A DNA stretch of 64,000 nucleotides from Mesorhizobium sp. dw_380 (GCF_018588885.1 NZ_JAFFIW010000016.1:62001-126000), one strand, 5' to 3'. Shown: positions 26,640 through 35,427, numbered from the stretch's first letter. Notes: generated from the letters alone by a model not told the origin. Made by a program: numbers and translations.

Positions 26640-26668
26640 CATTAGCCTAAGCCAAATGAGAATGTCAC
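26640..26668 (-). promoter_or_regulatory. Candidate housekeeping promoter of the small RNA
   Basis: The minus strand has GTGACA (26668-26663), 17 bp, then CTAATG (26645-26640). This is a fair match to rhizobial sigma-70 promoters and would start RNA near 26633. Confidence 0.5.
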
Positions 26669-27000
26669 GAAGAATTTTGCCTCGAAACAGGCATTCTCGT
26701 GCTGCACTGCACAATAGTGCGCCATGCTATGCTTTCGAAACGACCAGCAAGGCGCGGATGAGCCTTTGCGGCATGTCCTGAATTGACGCGCGCAAAGAAT
26801 TGATGGCCAAATCCCAAAGTGGTTCGGCACGTTCAATTGCCGGCGCGGCCTGATCCGGAAACCGAGGATTCCGGGCCGCAACGCGCTGATGTGCTGCTAT
26901 GGCCCGTTTCCATTCGGTCATGAAATGGCTATGAAGCCGGGGCAAGCAAGCCTGCGTCGCGCCGATTCTGGCGTGGCCATTCTCATTCACGGACCAGTCC

Positions 27001-28329
27001 ATGCGTTTGTCGCGCTATTTCCTGCCTATCCTCAAAGAAAATCCGCGCGAGGCCGAGATCGTCTCGCACCGGCTGATGCTGCGTGCCGGCATGATCCGCC
27101 AGCAGGGGCAGGGCAGTTTTTCGTGGCTGCCGCTCGGTAAACGGGTGCTGGACAAGGTCTGCCAGATCATCCGCGAGGAGCAGAACCGCGCCGGCGCGCT
27201 GGAAATCCTGATGCCGACCATCCAGTCGGCCGATCTGTGGCGCGAAAGCGGCCGCTACAATGACTATGGCAAGGAGATGCTGCGCATCAAGGATCGCCAG
27301 GACCGCGACATGCTGTACGGTCCGACCAATGAGGAAATGGTCACCGAGATCTTTCGCGCTTATGTGAAATCCTACAAGGATTTGCCGCTCAACCTCTACC
27401 ACATCCAGTGGAAGTTCCGCGACGAGGTGCGGCCGCGCTTCGGCGTGATGCGTTCGCGCGAGTTCCTGATGAAGGACGCCTATTCCTTCGACCTCGACTT
27501 CGAGGGCGCCAGGGCGGCCTACAACCGGATGTTCGTCTCCTACCTCAGGACGTTTACGCGCATGGGCCTGCAGGCGATCCCGATGCGGGCCGATACCGGA
27601 CCGATCGGCGGCGACCTCAGCCACGAGTTCATCATCCTGGCCGATACCGGCGAAAGCCAGGTCTTCTGCCATCGCGACTATCTTTCGCTCGCCGTGCCTG
27701 GCGCGAACACCGACTTCGCCAACGACGCCGAGATCGCCGATATCGTCAAGACATGGACGACGCCTTACGCCGCCACCGACGAAATGCATGACCAGGCGGC
27801 CTGGGAAAAGGTCTCCGACAGCGACAGGGTTTCGGCGCGCGGCATCGAGGTGGGCCACATCTTCCACTTCGGCGAGAAATATTCCAAGCCGATGGGCGCC
27901 AAGGTGACCGGACCCGACGGCAAGGATCATTTCGCCTCCAGCGGCTCCTACGGCATCGGCCCGTCGCGGTTGGTCGCCGCGATCATCGAAGCCAGCCACG
28001 ACGAAAACGGCATCATCTGGCCGGACGCCGTGGCGCCGTTCGACATCGCCCTGATCAACATGAAGGCGGGCGATGCCGACTGCGACCGCGTCTGCGACGA
28101 GCTCAATGCCGCCTTCACCGCCGCCGGCAAGGATGTGCTTTACGACGACACCGACCAGCGGCCGGGCGGCAAGTTCGCCACCGCCGACCTGATCGGCCTG
28201 CCCTGGCAGGTGATCGTCGGACCGCGCGGCGTGGCGGCCGGCGAGGTCGAGATGAAGAATCGCAGGACCGGCGAGCGCATAACGCTGCCGATCGCCGACG
28301 CGAAGAAACGCTTCGGCGTCGCCGCATGA
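27001..28329 (+). CDS. proS: Prolyl-tRNA synthetase (short alphaproteobacterial type)
   Basis: This enzyme charges tRNA-Pro. The 442-residue length, without the large editing insertion of E. coli ProS, is normal in alphaproteobacteria. Class II motifs are visible: GMIRQQGQGSFSWLPLGKRV, the motif 2 region FRDEVRPRFGVMRSREFLMKDAYSFD and the motif 3 region SGSYGIGPSRLVAAIIE. The anticodon-binding domain is C-terminal. It overlaps the next gene by 4 bp. Confidence 0.96.
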   Translation: MRLSRYFLPILKENPREAEIVSHRLMLRAGMIRQQGQGSFSWLPLGKRVLDKVCQIIREEQNRAGALEILMPTIQSADLWRESGRYNDYGKEMLRIKDRQDRDMLYGPTNEEMVTEIFRAYVKSYKDLPLNLYHIQWKFRDEVRPRFGVMRSREFLMKDAYSFDLDFEGARAAYNRMFVSYLRTFTRMGLQAIPMRADTGPIGGDLSHEFIILADTGESQVFCHRDYLSLAVPGANTDFANDAEIADIVKTWTTPYAATDEMHDQAAWEKVSDSDRVSARGIEVGHIFHFGEKYSKPMGAKVTGPDGKDHFASSGSYGIGPSRLVAAIIEASHDENGIIWPDAVAPFDIALINMKAGDADCDRVCDELNAAFTAAGKDVLYDDTDQRPGGKFATADLIGLPWQVIVGPRGVAAGEVEMKNRRTGERITLPIADAKKRFGVAA

Positions 28330-29612
28330 CCGAAGCCGCGGCGGCAAGATCTGCGGGCGCCGGCCCATTCTCCATGTTCGAACGCATGGTGGCGTGGCGC
28401 TACCTGCGCTCGCGGCGCAAGGAGACGGTGATCTCGGTCATCGCCTCGATCTCCTTCCTCGGCATCATGCTGGGCGTGGCGACGCTGATCGTGGTCATGG
28501 CCGTGATGAACGGGTTCCGGGCCGAGCTGTTGACGCGCATCCTCGGCGTCAACGGCCATCTGATCGTGCAGCCGCTCGATTCGCCGCTTGAGGATTACGC
28601 CCAGGTTGCCGGCCGCATCAACGGCGTGCCCGGGGTCAAATACGCCATCCCGCTGATCGACGGCCAGGTGCTGGCGCAAGGCAATGTCGGCGGCGGCACC
28701 GGCGCGCTGGTGCGCGGCATACGCGGTGAAGATCTCGGCAAGATCGCCATCGTTGCCAGCAACATCAAGCAGGGCTCGCTCGCCGATTTCGACACTGGCG
28801 AGGGCGTCGCCATCGGCAAGCGCATGGCCGAGAATCTCGGCCTGACGCTCGGTGACACCATCACGCTCATCTCGCCAGACGGCGATGTGACGCCGATCGG
28901 TACGACGCCGCGCATGAAGGGCTACAAGATCTCGGCGATCTTCGAAGTCGGCATGTCGGAATATGACACCTCCATCGTCTACATGCCGTTCTCGGAAGCG
29001 CAGCTCTATTTCAACATGGATGGCCGTGCGCAGACGATCGAGATCTATGTCGACAATCCCGACAATGTCGACGCCTTGAAACCCAAGGTGGAAGAGGCGG
29101 CGCAGCGGCCGATCGACATGGTCGACTGGCGTCAGCGCAACGAGACCTTCTTTTCCGCCCTGCAGGTCGAGCGCAACGTCATGTTCATGATCCTGACGCT
29201 GATCGTGCTGGTGGCGGCGCTCAACATCATTTCCGGCCTGATCATGCTGGTGAAGGACAAAGGGCACGACATCGCCATCCTGCGCACCATGGGCGCCTCG
29301 CGCGGAGCGATCCTGCGCATCTTCCTGATGACGGGTGCGGCGATCGGCGTCACCGGAACGCTCGCCGGCGTGCTGCTTGGGGTCCTCATCTGCACCAACA
29401 TCGAATCAATCCGCCAGTTCTTCTCCTGGATGACCGGCAAGGTGCTGTTCAACCCGGAGCTCTACTTCCTCAGCCAGCTGCCGGCCAAGATGGATCCGCG
29501 TGAGACCACCTATGTCATCATCATGGCGCTTGCGCTGTCCTTCCTAGCGACGGTGTTTCCGGCATGGCGGGCGGCCCGCCTCGATCCGGTCGAAGCCTTG
29601 AGGTACGAGTGA
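28326..29612 (+). CDS. lolE: Lipoprotein-releasing ABC transporter permease LolC/E
   Basis: This is the inner-membrane permease of the Lol system that extracts lipoproteins for transfer to the outer membrane. The 428-residue protein has an N-terminal transmembrane helix after FERMVAWRYLRSRRKETVISVIAS, then a periplasmic MacB-like domain. A FtsX-type block of three helices follows, with DIAILRTMGASRGAILRIFL. As in other alphaproteobacteria a single permease gene stands in for lolC and lolE. It overlaps proS upstream and lolD downstream. Confidence 0.93.
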   Translation: MTEAAAARSAGAGPFSMFERMVAWRYLRSRRKETVISVIASISFLGIMLGVATLIVVMAVMNGFRAELLTRILGVNGHLIVQPLDSPLEDYAQVAGRINGVPGVKYAIPLIDGQVLAQGNVGGGTGALVRGIRGEDLGKIAIVASNIKQGSLADFDTGEGVAIGKRMAENLGLTLGDTITLISPDGDVTPIGTTPRMKGYKISAIFEVGMSEYDTSIVYMPFSEAQLYFNMDGRAQTIEIYVDNPDNVDALKPKVEEAAQRPIDMVDWRQRNETFFSALQVERNVMFMILTLIVLVAALNIISGLIMLVKDKGHDIAILRTMGASRGAILRIFLMTGAAIGVTGTLAGVLLGVLICTNIESIRQFFSWMTGKVLFNPELYFLSQLPAKMDPRETTYVIIMALALSFLATVFPAWRAARLDPVEALRYE

Positions 29613-30292
29613 TGGCCGAGGCCATTATCGAGCTGAAGAGCGTCGAGCGGCACTATGTGCAGGGGCCGCGCAAGCTCACCATCTTGAACGGCGCCGATTT
29701 TTCGCTGCGGCGCGGCGAGATGGTGGCGCTGGTGGCGCCGTCGGGCACCGGCAAGTCGACGCTGCTGCACACGGCCGGCCTGCTGGAACGCCCTGACGCC
29801 GGTGACGTGATCTTGTCCGGCCGGGCCTGCGGGCGGCTGTCCGATGACGAGCGGACGTCGATCCGCCGCAACGATGTCGGCTTCGTCTACCAGTTCCATC
29901 ATTTGCTGCCGGAGTTTTCCGCGCTGGAAAACATCATGATGCCGCAGCTCATCAAGGGCCTGCCGCGCAAGGAGGCGTCCGAGCGCGCCGCACAACTGCT
30001 CGATTACATGCAGATCGGCAAGCGCGCCTCGCACCGGCCGGCCGAGCTTTCCGGTGGCGAGCAGCAGCGCGTCGCCATAGCGCGTGCGGTCGCCAATGCG
30101 CCGCTGGTGCTTTTGGCCGACGAGCCGACCGGCAATCTCGATCCGGTAACCGCCTCCTATGTGTTCGAGGCCCTGGAGGCGCTGGTGCGGCAGTCGGGTC
30201 TCGCGGCGCTGATCGCCACCCACAATCACGAGCTGGCATCGCGCATGGACAGGCGCGTTACGCTGGCCGACGGCAAGGTGGTGCCGCTGTAG
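29612..30292 (+). CDS. lolD: Lipoprotein-releasing ABC transporter ATP-binding protein LolD
   Basis: This is the ATPase of the Lol complex, 226 residues. It has Walker A (APSGTGKST), the Q-loop (YQFHHLLPEFSALEN), the ABC signature LSGGEQQRVAIARA and Walker B (VLLADEPTGNLD). I used the ATG at 29612 that overlaps the permease stop codon (TGATG). Upstream in-frame starts lie inside the permease. Confidence 0.95.
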   Translation: MAEAIIELKSVERHYVQGPRKLTILNGADFSLRRGEMVALVAPSGTGKSTLLHTAGLLERPDAGDVILSGRACGRLSDDERTSIRRNDVGFVYQFHHLLPEFSALENIMMPQLIKGLPRKEASERAAQLLDYMQIGKRASHRPAELSGGEQQRVAIARAVANAPLVLLADEPTGNLDPVTASYVFEALEALVRQSGLAALIATHNHELASRMDRRVTLADGKVVPL

Positions 30293-30422
30293 GCTGCGCA
30301 ACGGGGCGCGATGGCGTGTCTGGCCGCCTGTGGTTTGCATACCCGGCTCGTGTTATCGTGGGCTCTGGGAGACGGCGGACGCGCCGTGAGTGCCCGCCCG
30401 CTCCCATTTGTGGGAGGAACAA

Positions 30423-30716
30423 ATGGCTTACTACGTGCTGCTGTCGAATTTCACAGATCAAGGTATCAAGAGCATAAAGGATACTCAGAAGCGTGCCGAG
30501 GCCTTCAAGGCGATGGCCAGCAAAAGCGGTATCAAGGTCCACAACGTTTTGTGGACGCTTGGTCAATATGATGTCGTGGCGATTGCCGAAGCGGACGACG
30601 ACATTGCCGCGACGGCACTGGCCCTGTCGATTGCATCGCAGGGCAACATCAGAACTCAGACACTGAGGGCGTTCGATGCGGCAGATATGGCCAAGATAAT
30701 GGCAAAGATGGCCTGA
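30423..30716 (+). CDS. GYD domain-containing protein
   Basis: This 97-residue protein begins MAYYVLLSNFTDQGI and carries the LGQYDVVAIAEADDD segment, which places it in the GYD family of small ferredoxin-fold-like proteins of unknown role. A GGGAGGAAC Shine-Dalgarno precedes the ATG at 30423. It is the last gene before a gene-poor stretch and is 130 bp from lolD, so it may have its own promoter. Function is unknown. Confidence 0.85.
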   Translation: MAYYVLLSNFTDQGIKSIKDTQKRAEAFKAMASKSGIKVHNVLWTLGQYDVVAIAEADDDIAATALALSIASQGNIRTQTLRAFDAADMAKIMAKMA

Positions 30717-30986
30717 CCGGTGCCGTGCTGCTGCGGGCGATCGAAGCGGCGCCATAGGTTGGAGATAGAAGAAAATTTGCACCGTGGCGCAGCTTGTGGA
30801 TGTTCATTCGGACCTTCCGATGGATGCTGAAGCCTAGTAACTCCAGTCTCCTCGGTCCGGTCCGAATGGACAACCTCCCGAAAGCTCACATCTAGGGCGA
30901 GGCGATACGCGCTCTGCCCGTGTTGGCTACTGCGATCTTTTCCACCTTAATTGCGCTGAAGGCGCACTGGCGGCTCTTGGGATGGC

Positions 30987-31154
30987 ATGACCATCATCCC
31001 GATAAACTCGCCGGGCGAAGACCCCAACAACCTCGAAGCCCGGCGAGCCTACAACCTGATCAGAGTACGCGATCAGGACCGGAATCAACCGGCAATAGCT
31101 GCGGAGCAAGACGGATGCCAGAGTCTTCGTCCTGAAATGAGACAGGAAGCCTGA
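30987..31154 (+). CDS. Possible 55-residue small protein (uncertain)
   Basis: The frame from ATG 30987 reads MTIIPINSPGEDPNNLEARR at the start. Its first 25 codons have GC-rich third positions typical of genes here, while the second half does not. A weak GGGA lies upstream. It overlaps the strong hairpin at 31007-31047, so the signal could equally be RNA structure or a gene remnant. No family is recognised. Confidence 0.2.
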   Translation: MTIIPINSPGEDPNNLEARRAYNLIRVRDQDRNQPAIAAEQDGCQSLRPEMRQEA

Positions 31155-31314
31155 TCGGCCGGCGCACTTGTCACCACGATCTGCCGTCATGATGCGTCCG
31201 TGTCGGTCTGACGCAGGGTCCGCCGGCGCCGGACTGGTCGAACGACCGCCCGGGGACCGGTTAACTCTTCACTAACCGTGTCAAATTCCCCTTCTGTCGC
31301 CATTTGTCCGCCCA

Positions 31315-31371
31315 TTGACATTGAAACAAAATTAGAACAAATTGCGAACATATCAACAACAGGAGAGAGTT
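31315..31371 (+). promoter_or_regulatory. LexA (SOS) box and promoter of the 28-aa gene
   Basis: GAAC-N7-GAAC (GAACAAATTGCGAAC, 31335-31349) is an exact match to the alphaproteobacterial LexA operator GTTC-N7-GTTC read on the other strand. A TTGACA at 31315-31320 supplies a -35 element. AGGAGAGAG (31361-31369) is a strong Shine-Dalgarno 2 bp before the ATG. The operator covers the expected -10/start region. Confidence 0.75.
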
Positions 31372-31458
31372 ATGACCGATCTGGTTCAGGATGTCATCTC
31401 ACTGGTTTGCATGAGCACCTTTCTCATTTCCATGGCAATCTGGATCGGCGCCATGTGA
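31372..31458 (+). CDS. SOS-controlled 28-residue single-pass membrane peptide
   Basis: This short gene encodes a peptide that begins MTDLVQDVI and ends WIGAM. After seven mostly polar residues the rest is one uninterrupted hydrophobic helix with three internal Met and one Cys. A strong Shine-Dalgarno (AGGAGAGAG) and a LexA operator 22 bp upstream argue strongly that it is expressed and DNA-damage-induced. Caulobacter SidA, a 29-residue LexA-regulated membrane inhibitor of cell division, has the same design. I do not claim sequence homology. A terminator-like palindrome follows at 31520-31548. Confidence 0.65.
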   Translation: MTDLVQDVISLVCMSTFLISMAIWIGAM

Positions 31459-31519
31459 TCTGGCGGTCGAGGACCGGCGTGAACGCAAACGTCCCTCGTC
31501 GCGCCGCTCCTCACCCTTA

Positions 31520-31548
31520 CCCTCTCCCCGTGAGGAACGGGGAGAGGG
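31520..31548. repeat. Short palindrome of the CTCTCCCC...GGGGAGAG type
   Basis: CCCTCTCCCCGT pairs with ACGGGGAGAGGG around a 5-nt loop. It looks like one arm of a rhizobial palindromic repeat and may end transcription of the small SOS gene. Confidence 0.7.
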
Positions 31549-31684
31549 GCGTCAACGTTACTGCCGTGGCTCTCATTGAGCACTGACGCGGATGGCCTGC
31601 CATCGGGACGCGCGTTTTCCTTATTAAGCCTTTCTTGCCGCCGCGACGTTAGGGTGCGCCTCTGAGGCAGGGAGCAACGTCCAG

Positions 31685-32935
31685 GTGTCGCCCATCGTCA
31701 CGGCCATTCTGGTGGCCAGCAATCTCGGACTGATCTTTCTCTTGATGACCGTGCCGCTTGGTTTGCGCACGGTCAGGGTCAGCCGCGTGGTGGCGATGGA
31801 CCGGCAGCGCCTCTGGCAGGCGCTGTGGCCGCTCGGCAGCGATGCCGGCTGGTCCGGCGAGATCCTGTCGGCGCAGCCGCTGGACGGGGACGGCGTGGCT
31901 CGCATCGTGCTGTCCTGGGAAGGCCGCGACGGCAAGCCGATCGAACGCAGGTCGCGATTTCAAGACATTGTCGAGGGCAGCCGCTTCTCGATGCGCGTCG
32001 TCGAGGATACCGCGCTCGATGCCTCGTTCTGGAAAGACTATCGCGAAACCACCGAACTCGTCTCCGAAGGCGACGGCACGCGGGTGACGCTCGGTCGGAC
32101 GGATCGCTATCGCGGCGTTGCCTTCCTGGTGTTCCGTTACTTCGCCATGCGCCGCGAACTCTCGAAACTGCAGCGCTGGGCAGTAACCGGAGAGTACCGC
32201 AAGGGCGGCTGGTTCGAGCACCCGCTGAGCCAGGTGGGCTTTGCCGTGCTCTCGGCATTGATCCTGTGGCCGTTCTTCGGCCTTCACCTCGGCGGGCTGG
32301 CGCTGGCCGCGGTCCTGACATCGGTCGTAGCCTTGCACGAGTTCGGTCACATGGCGGCATTCCGGCTGATGGGCCACCGCAAGGCGCGAATGATCTTCAT
32401 TCCACTGCTCGGCGGCATCGCCATTGGCGGCCGGCCATACAACAGCCGTTTCGAAGTGGCCTTCGTGGCGCTGATGGGGGCGGGGTTCTCCGCCTTCCTG
32501 GTGCCGATCGTCATTGCCGCCAGTGCGGTTGCGGGCGGCGAGGGGCACAAGGCGGCCGCTGCGCTACTGGCGACGCTCGCGGGCTGTGCGGCCCTGTTCA
32601 ACATCGCCAATCTGGTGCCGGTATGGAAGTTCGATGGCGGCCAGGTGCTGCGCCAGATCTGCCCGGGGCCGATCGCGCTGGCGCTGGCCTCGTTCTTCCT
32701 GCTCTCCGCCTTCTTGGCGCTTGGCCGGCAGGCCGGTTTTTCCTCAGGCTTTCTGCTTGCGGCGGGAGCGGTGTTTTCGATCCTCAGCCTGCTCACCGTT
32801 GGCAGCGGTGTGAAGCCGCGCCACGAACTGGAACCGATCCGCACGGTCGACCGCTTCGCCATCGCCGGCGCGCTGGTGGCGGTGTTCGTCATCCATGGCT
32901 GCGGCGTTCTGTGGGCCTCGGCGCAGCTGATCTAA
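31685..32935 (+). CDS. Membrane M50 metalloprotease with N-terminal START-like domain
   Basis: This is a 416-residue protein from a GTG start. After one N-terminal membrane helix, residues about 35-165 look like an SRPBCC/START-like lipid- or ligand-binding domain (MDRQRLWQALWPLGSDAGWSG through TRVTLGRTDRYRGV). The C-terminal half is polytopic and carries the zinc motif HEFGH near residue 219 and NLVPVWKFDGG near residue 314. These are the two hallmarks of site-2 intramembrane proteases. It is separate from the housekeeping RseP gene. The substrate is unknown. It ends 18 bp from the convergent lipB gene. Confidence 0.8.
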   Translation: MSPIVTAILVASNLGLIFLLMTVPLGLRTVRVSRVVAMDRQRLWQALWPLGSDAGWSGEILSAQPLDGDGVARIVLSWEGRDGKPIERRSRFQDIVEGSRFSMRVVEDTALDASFWKDYRETTELVSEGDGTRVTLGRTDRYRGVAFLVFRYFAMRRELSKLQRWAVTGEYRKGGWFEHPLSQVGFAVLSALILWPFFGLHLGGLALAAVLTSVVALHEFGHMAAFRLMGHRKARMIFIPLLGGIAIGGRPYNSRFEVAFVALMGAGFSAFLVPIVIAASAVAGGEGHKAAAALLATLAGCAALFNIANLVPVWKFDGGQVLRQICPGPIALALASFFLLSAFLALGRQAGFSSGFLLAAGAVFSILSLLTVGSGVKPRHELEPIRTVDRFAIAGALVAVFVIHGCGVLWASAQLI

Positions 32936-32953
32936 GGTGTCTTCAATCCGAAG

Positions 32954-33697
32954 TTAGCCGGCCTTGCGGGCGGCCTCGGCAGGCAAGGCGGTTGCCGGAC
33001 CGAACACGTCCTCGAAGGCGGATTTCAGCGCGAGATCAAGGTCGGCCATTCCCAGGAGAAGGCCAAGGTCGACGAGGCTGGTGACGCCATGGTCCTGGAC
33101 GCCGCACGGCACGATGCCGCCGAAATGGGAAAGGTCCGGTTCGACATTGATGGCGATGCCGTGAAAGCTGACCCAGCGCCGCAGCCGGATGCCGATCGCC
33201 GCGATCTTGTCTTCCGCTGGCGATCCGTCTGGCAAGGCAGGGCGATCGGGCCGCACCACCCAGACGCCGACACGGTCCTCGCGACGTTCACCGCGCACAT
33301 TGAAGGCGGCGAGCGCGCCGATGATCCACTGTTCGAGCGCGGCGACGAAAGCGCGCACATCCTCGCGACGCCGCTTCAGGTCGAGCATGACATAGGCGAC
33401 CCGCTGGCCGGGCCCATGATAGGTGTATTCGCCGCCGCGACCGGCAGCGAAGACCGGGAAGCGATCAGGATCGATCAGGTCCTCGATGCGGGCGCTGGTG
33501 CCGGCGGTGTAGAGCGGCGGATGTTCGACCAGCCAGACCATTTCGCCGGCGGCACCACTGCGGATCGCCTCGGCGCGCGCCTCCATGAAGGCCAGCGCAT
33601 CGGGATAGGCGGTGAGACCAGGTTCGATGCGCCACTCGACCGGCGCCGAACCGGGCAGGGGCAGGAACGACGTGGCGATCTGGCTGCGTTCTGGCAT
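32954..33697 (-). CDS. lipB: Octanoyltransferase LipB
   Basis: This enzyme transfers octanoyl from acyl carrier protein to lipoyl domains, the first step of lipoate synthesis. The protein has about 247 residues. Motifs seen are VWLVEHPPLYTAGTSA, RGGEYTYHGPGQRVAYVMLDL, KIAAIGIRLRRWVSFHGIAINV and IVPCGVQDHGVTSL, with the catalytic Cys in PCGV and Lys in DKIAAIGI. I chose the ATG at 33697 (MPERSQIATS). A start at 33718 is possible, and neither has a strong Shine-Dalgarno. It converges with the M50 gene. Confidence 0.93.
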   Translation of the reverse strand: MPERSQIATSFLPLPGSAPVEWRIEPGLTAYPDALAFMEARAEAIRSGAAGEMVWLVEHPPLYTAGTSARIEDLIDPDRFPVFAAGRGGEYTYHGPGQRVAYVMLDLKRRREDVRAFVAALEQWIIGALAAFNVRGERREDRVGVWVVRPDRPALPDGSPAEDKIAAIGIRLRRWVSFHGIAINVEPDLSHFGGIVPCGVQDHGVTSLVDLGLLLGMADLDLALKSAFEDVFGPATALPAEAARKAG

Positions 33698-33932
33698 GGT
33701 TTTTCGTTTTCTGCTCATGCCTGTCGCGAGCCAAAACGGCTTTGCGCTTCCGGGCGACATGCATCCGCCTCCCATATGGTGACATCTGGCGCAAACGTCC
33801 AGTTCCGGCCCTGTTTTCCAATCCTGTGGACCGTTATGCCAATCGCTTGAGATTATTGCTCGCCGCGCACTTGTTTCGCCGGAAACGATTTGCTACACGC
33901 CGCGAGCCGGTCGGTTCCGGCTCCTACCACGT

Positions 33933-34017
33933 GCGGTCGTGGCGGAATTGGTAGACGCGCAGCGTTGAGGTCGCTGTGGGGCAACCCGTGGAAGTTCGAG
34001 TCTTCTCGACCGCACCA
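33933..34017 (+). tRNA. tRNA-Leu (anticodon GAG)
   Basis: This 85-nt class II tRNA has acceptor stem GCGGTCG/CGACCGC, discriminator A and an encoded CCA. The D-arm contains GGAATTGGTAGAC, the anticodon loop TTGAGGT gives GAG for CUC/CUU codons, and the long variable arm and GTTCGAGTC T-arm are in place. Confidence 0.97.
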
Positions 34018-34101
34018 GAATTTTCTGAAGCAAGCCTTCGGATGCCTTGAAATCGCCGCCGGTAATCTGGCGATCATCACCCCCCGAGCACGGTGGCCTT
34101 C

Positions 34102-35427
34102 CTATAACGGCTGGACCTTTGGTCCATTCGGCAGATCGATAGTAACAGCGAGCCCATTTGGCTGGTTGTCATGCAACTCGATCTTGCCGCCGTGACCCTG
34201 GATGATGTCCGCCACGATCGAGAGGCCCAGACCGAAACCGTGCTTCGACGCCACGCCGCGCGACATGTCTTCCTTGAAGAATGGTTCGAAGACGCGGGAG
34301 CGCGCTGTCATCGAAATGCCCGGCCCATCGTCGCTGACCGCGATGCGCGCCGTAGCGTCGGTCTGCATCAATGCAACAGTGACGCTGCCGGCAAATTTGA
34401 CCCCGTTGTCGCATAGGTTCGTGATTGCACGCGCCAGCGCATTGGGTTTGCACCAGCCCAGAAGCCTGTCCGGTCCGGAATATGAAACCGAAAACCCGAC
34501 GTCGGAGAATTCGGCACAAACGGTTTGCAGCACGCTGGCAATGTCGGCCCGCTGCAGCTTCTCCGTCGAGACATCGTTGCGCAGATAGGTCAGGGTCTCG
34601 TCTATCAGATCTTCGATATGCTGGATGTCGGACAATATCGCTGTTCGGACGGACCCATCATCCATGCGCTCGGCGCGAAGCCGCAGCCGCGTCAAAGGTG
34701 TGCGCAGATCATGGCTGACGCTGCGCAACATGCGCGTGCGGTTTTCGATCATTGTCCGGATACGCGCTCTCATCCTGTTCAGCGCTCGTGCCAGGCCGAC
34801 CATTTCGATGGAGCCGCGTTCCGCGAAAAGCTCGTTGCCATTCTCGATCTCAGCCTCCCCCACTGCCGCCGAGATGCGCTTCAACGGGTCGGTCACGGCC
34901 CATACCGCAAACAACCAGATCAGAACGGGCAAGGCCACAAAAGCCATGAACCTGTAGAATGAGGCACGGACGAACCCTGATGTCAGCCAGGAATCAGGCA
35001 TGCCGAAATGAGCTAGGACGCTCTGCTGATCCAGATCGACGACAAACGCGTATTGGCCGCCGAGCCTTGTCCAGTGTCCATCAGTCGCCCCCTTCTCGAT
35101 CCCGAAGAGCCATTCGATGCTTCGCCATTGCAGATAGGAATAGGGAAGACTGCGGGTCTGTTCCCCGGGCAGGATCTTGAAATCAAAGCCGGCTCGCGTC
35201 GCTGTTGCCAGAATAGAGCTACGCGCTTCGGTTGGTGTTTCGCGCAACAAGGCAGCGACAATGGCAGCTCGCCTGGCGCTATCTTCCATAACGGGAAGAT
35301 CAACCCTCTCTATCAAGCCTTCGACGACCGATCCGGCGGACAAGATCGCAATCACCGCGATGAAAATGATTGCCGCGAACTGCCCACGCACTGACTGGGG
35401 CAGGAAACGGCGGACCAAATCCCTCAC
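34102..35427 (-). CDS. Sensor histidine kinase
   Basis: This is the membrane sensor of a two-component system, 441 residues. There is a transmembrane helix near residues 15-35, a periplasmic sensor region, and a second helix near 155-175 followed by HAMP. A HisKA domain carries SHDLRTPL with the phospho-His. The HATPase domain has NLCDNGVKF, DDGPGI and GFGLGLSIV motifs. It overlaps the response regulator stop by 4 bp and is the last gene of the mipA-regulator-kinase set. The signal is unknown; the outer-membrane protein upstream suggests envelope sensing. Confidence 0.92.
   Translation of the reverse strand: MRDLVRRFLPQSVRGQFAAIIFIAVIAILSAGSVVEGLIERVDLPVMEDSARRAAIVAALLRETPTEARSSILATATRAGFDFKILPGEQTRSLPYSYLQWRSIEWLFGIEKGATDGHWTRLGGQYAFVVDLDQQSVLAHFGMPDSWLTSGFVRASFYRFMAFVALPVLIWLFAVWAVTDPLKRISAAVGEAEIENGNELFAERGSIEMVGLARALNRMRARIRTMIENRTRMLRSVSHDLRTPLTRLRLRAERMDDGSVRTAILSDIQHIEDLIDETLTYLRNDVSTEKLQRADIASVLQTVCAEFSDVGFSVSYSGPDRLLGWCKPNALARAITNLCDNGVKFAGSVTVALMQTDATARIAVSDDGPGISMTARSRVFEPFFKEDMSRGVASKHGFGLGLSIVADIIQGHGGKIELHDNQPNGLAVTIDLPNGPKVQPL

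Larger units (their letters stand above)
30717..31371. other. Gene-poor region with hairpins and an SOS promoter
   Basis: No confident gene lies here. A perfect 10-bp inverted repeat CTCGCCGGGC/GCCCGGCGAG with a 21-nt loop lies at 31007-31047, and on the minus strand it is followed by TTTAT. A second stem CCTGATC/GATCAGG follows near 31053-31077. The right end (31315-31371) holds the LexA-type promoter of the small gene at 31372. Confidence 0.5.

Noticed and set aside
26727..27002. A 91-codon minus-strand frame beginning across the proS start codon
   Set aside because: No Shine-Dalgarno at either in-frame ATG, no recognised family, and it overlaps the expected proS promoter region; a real small gene cannot be fully excluded.
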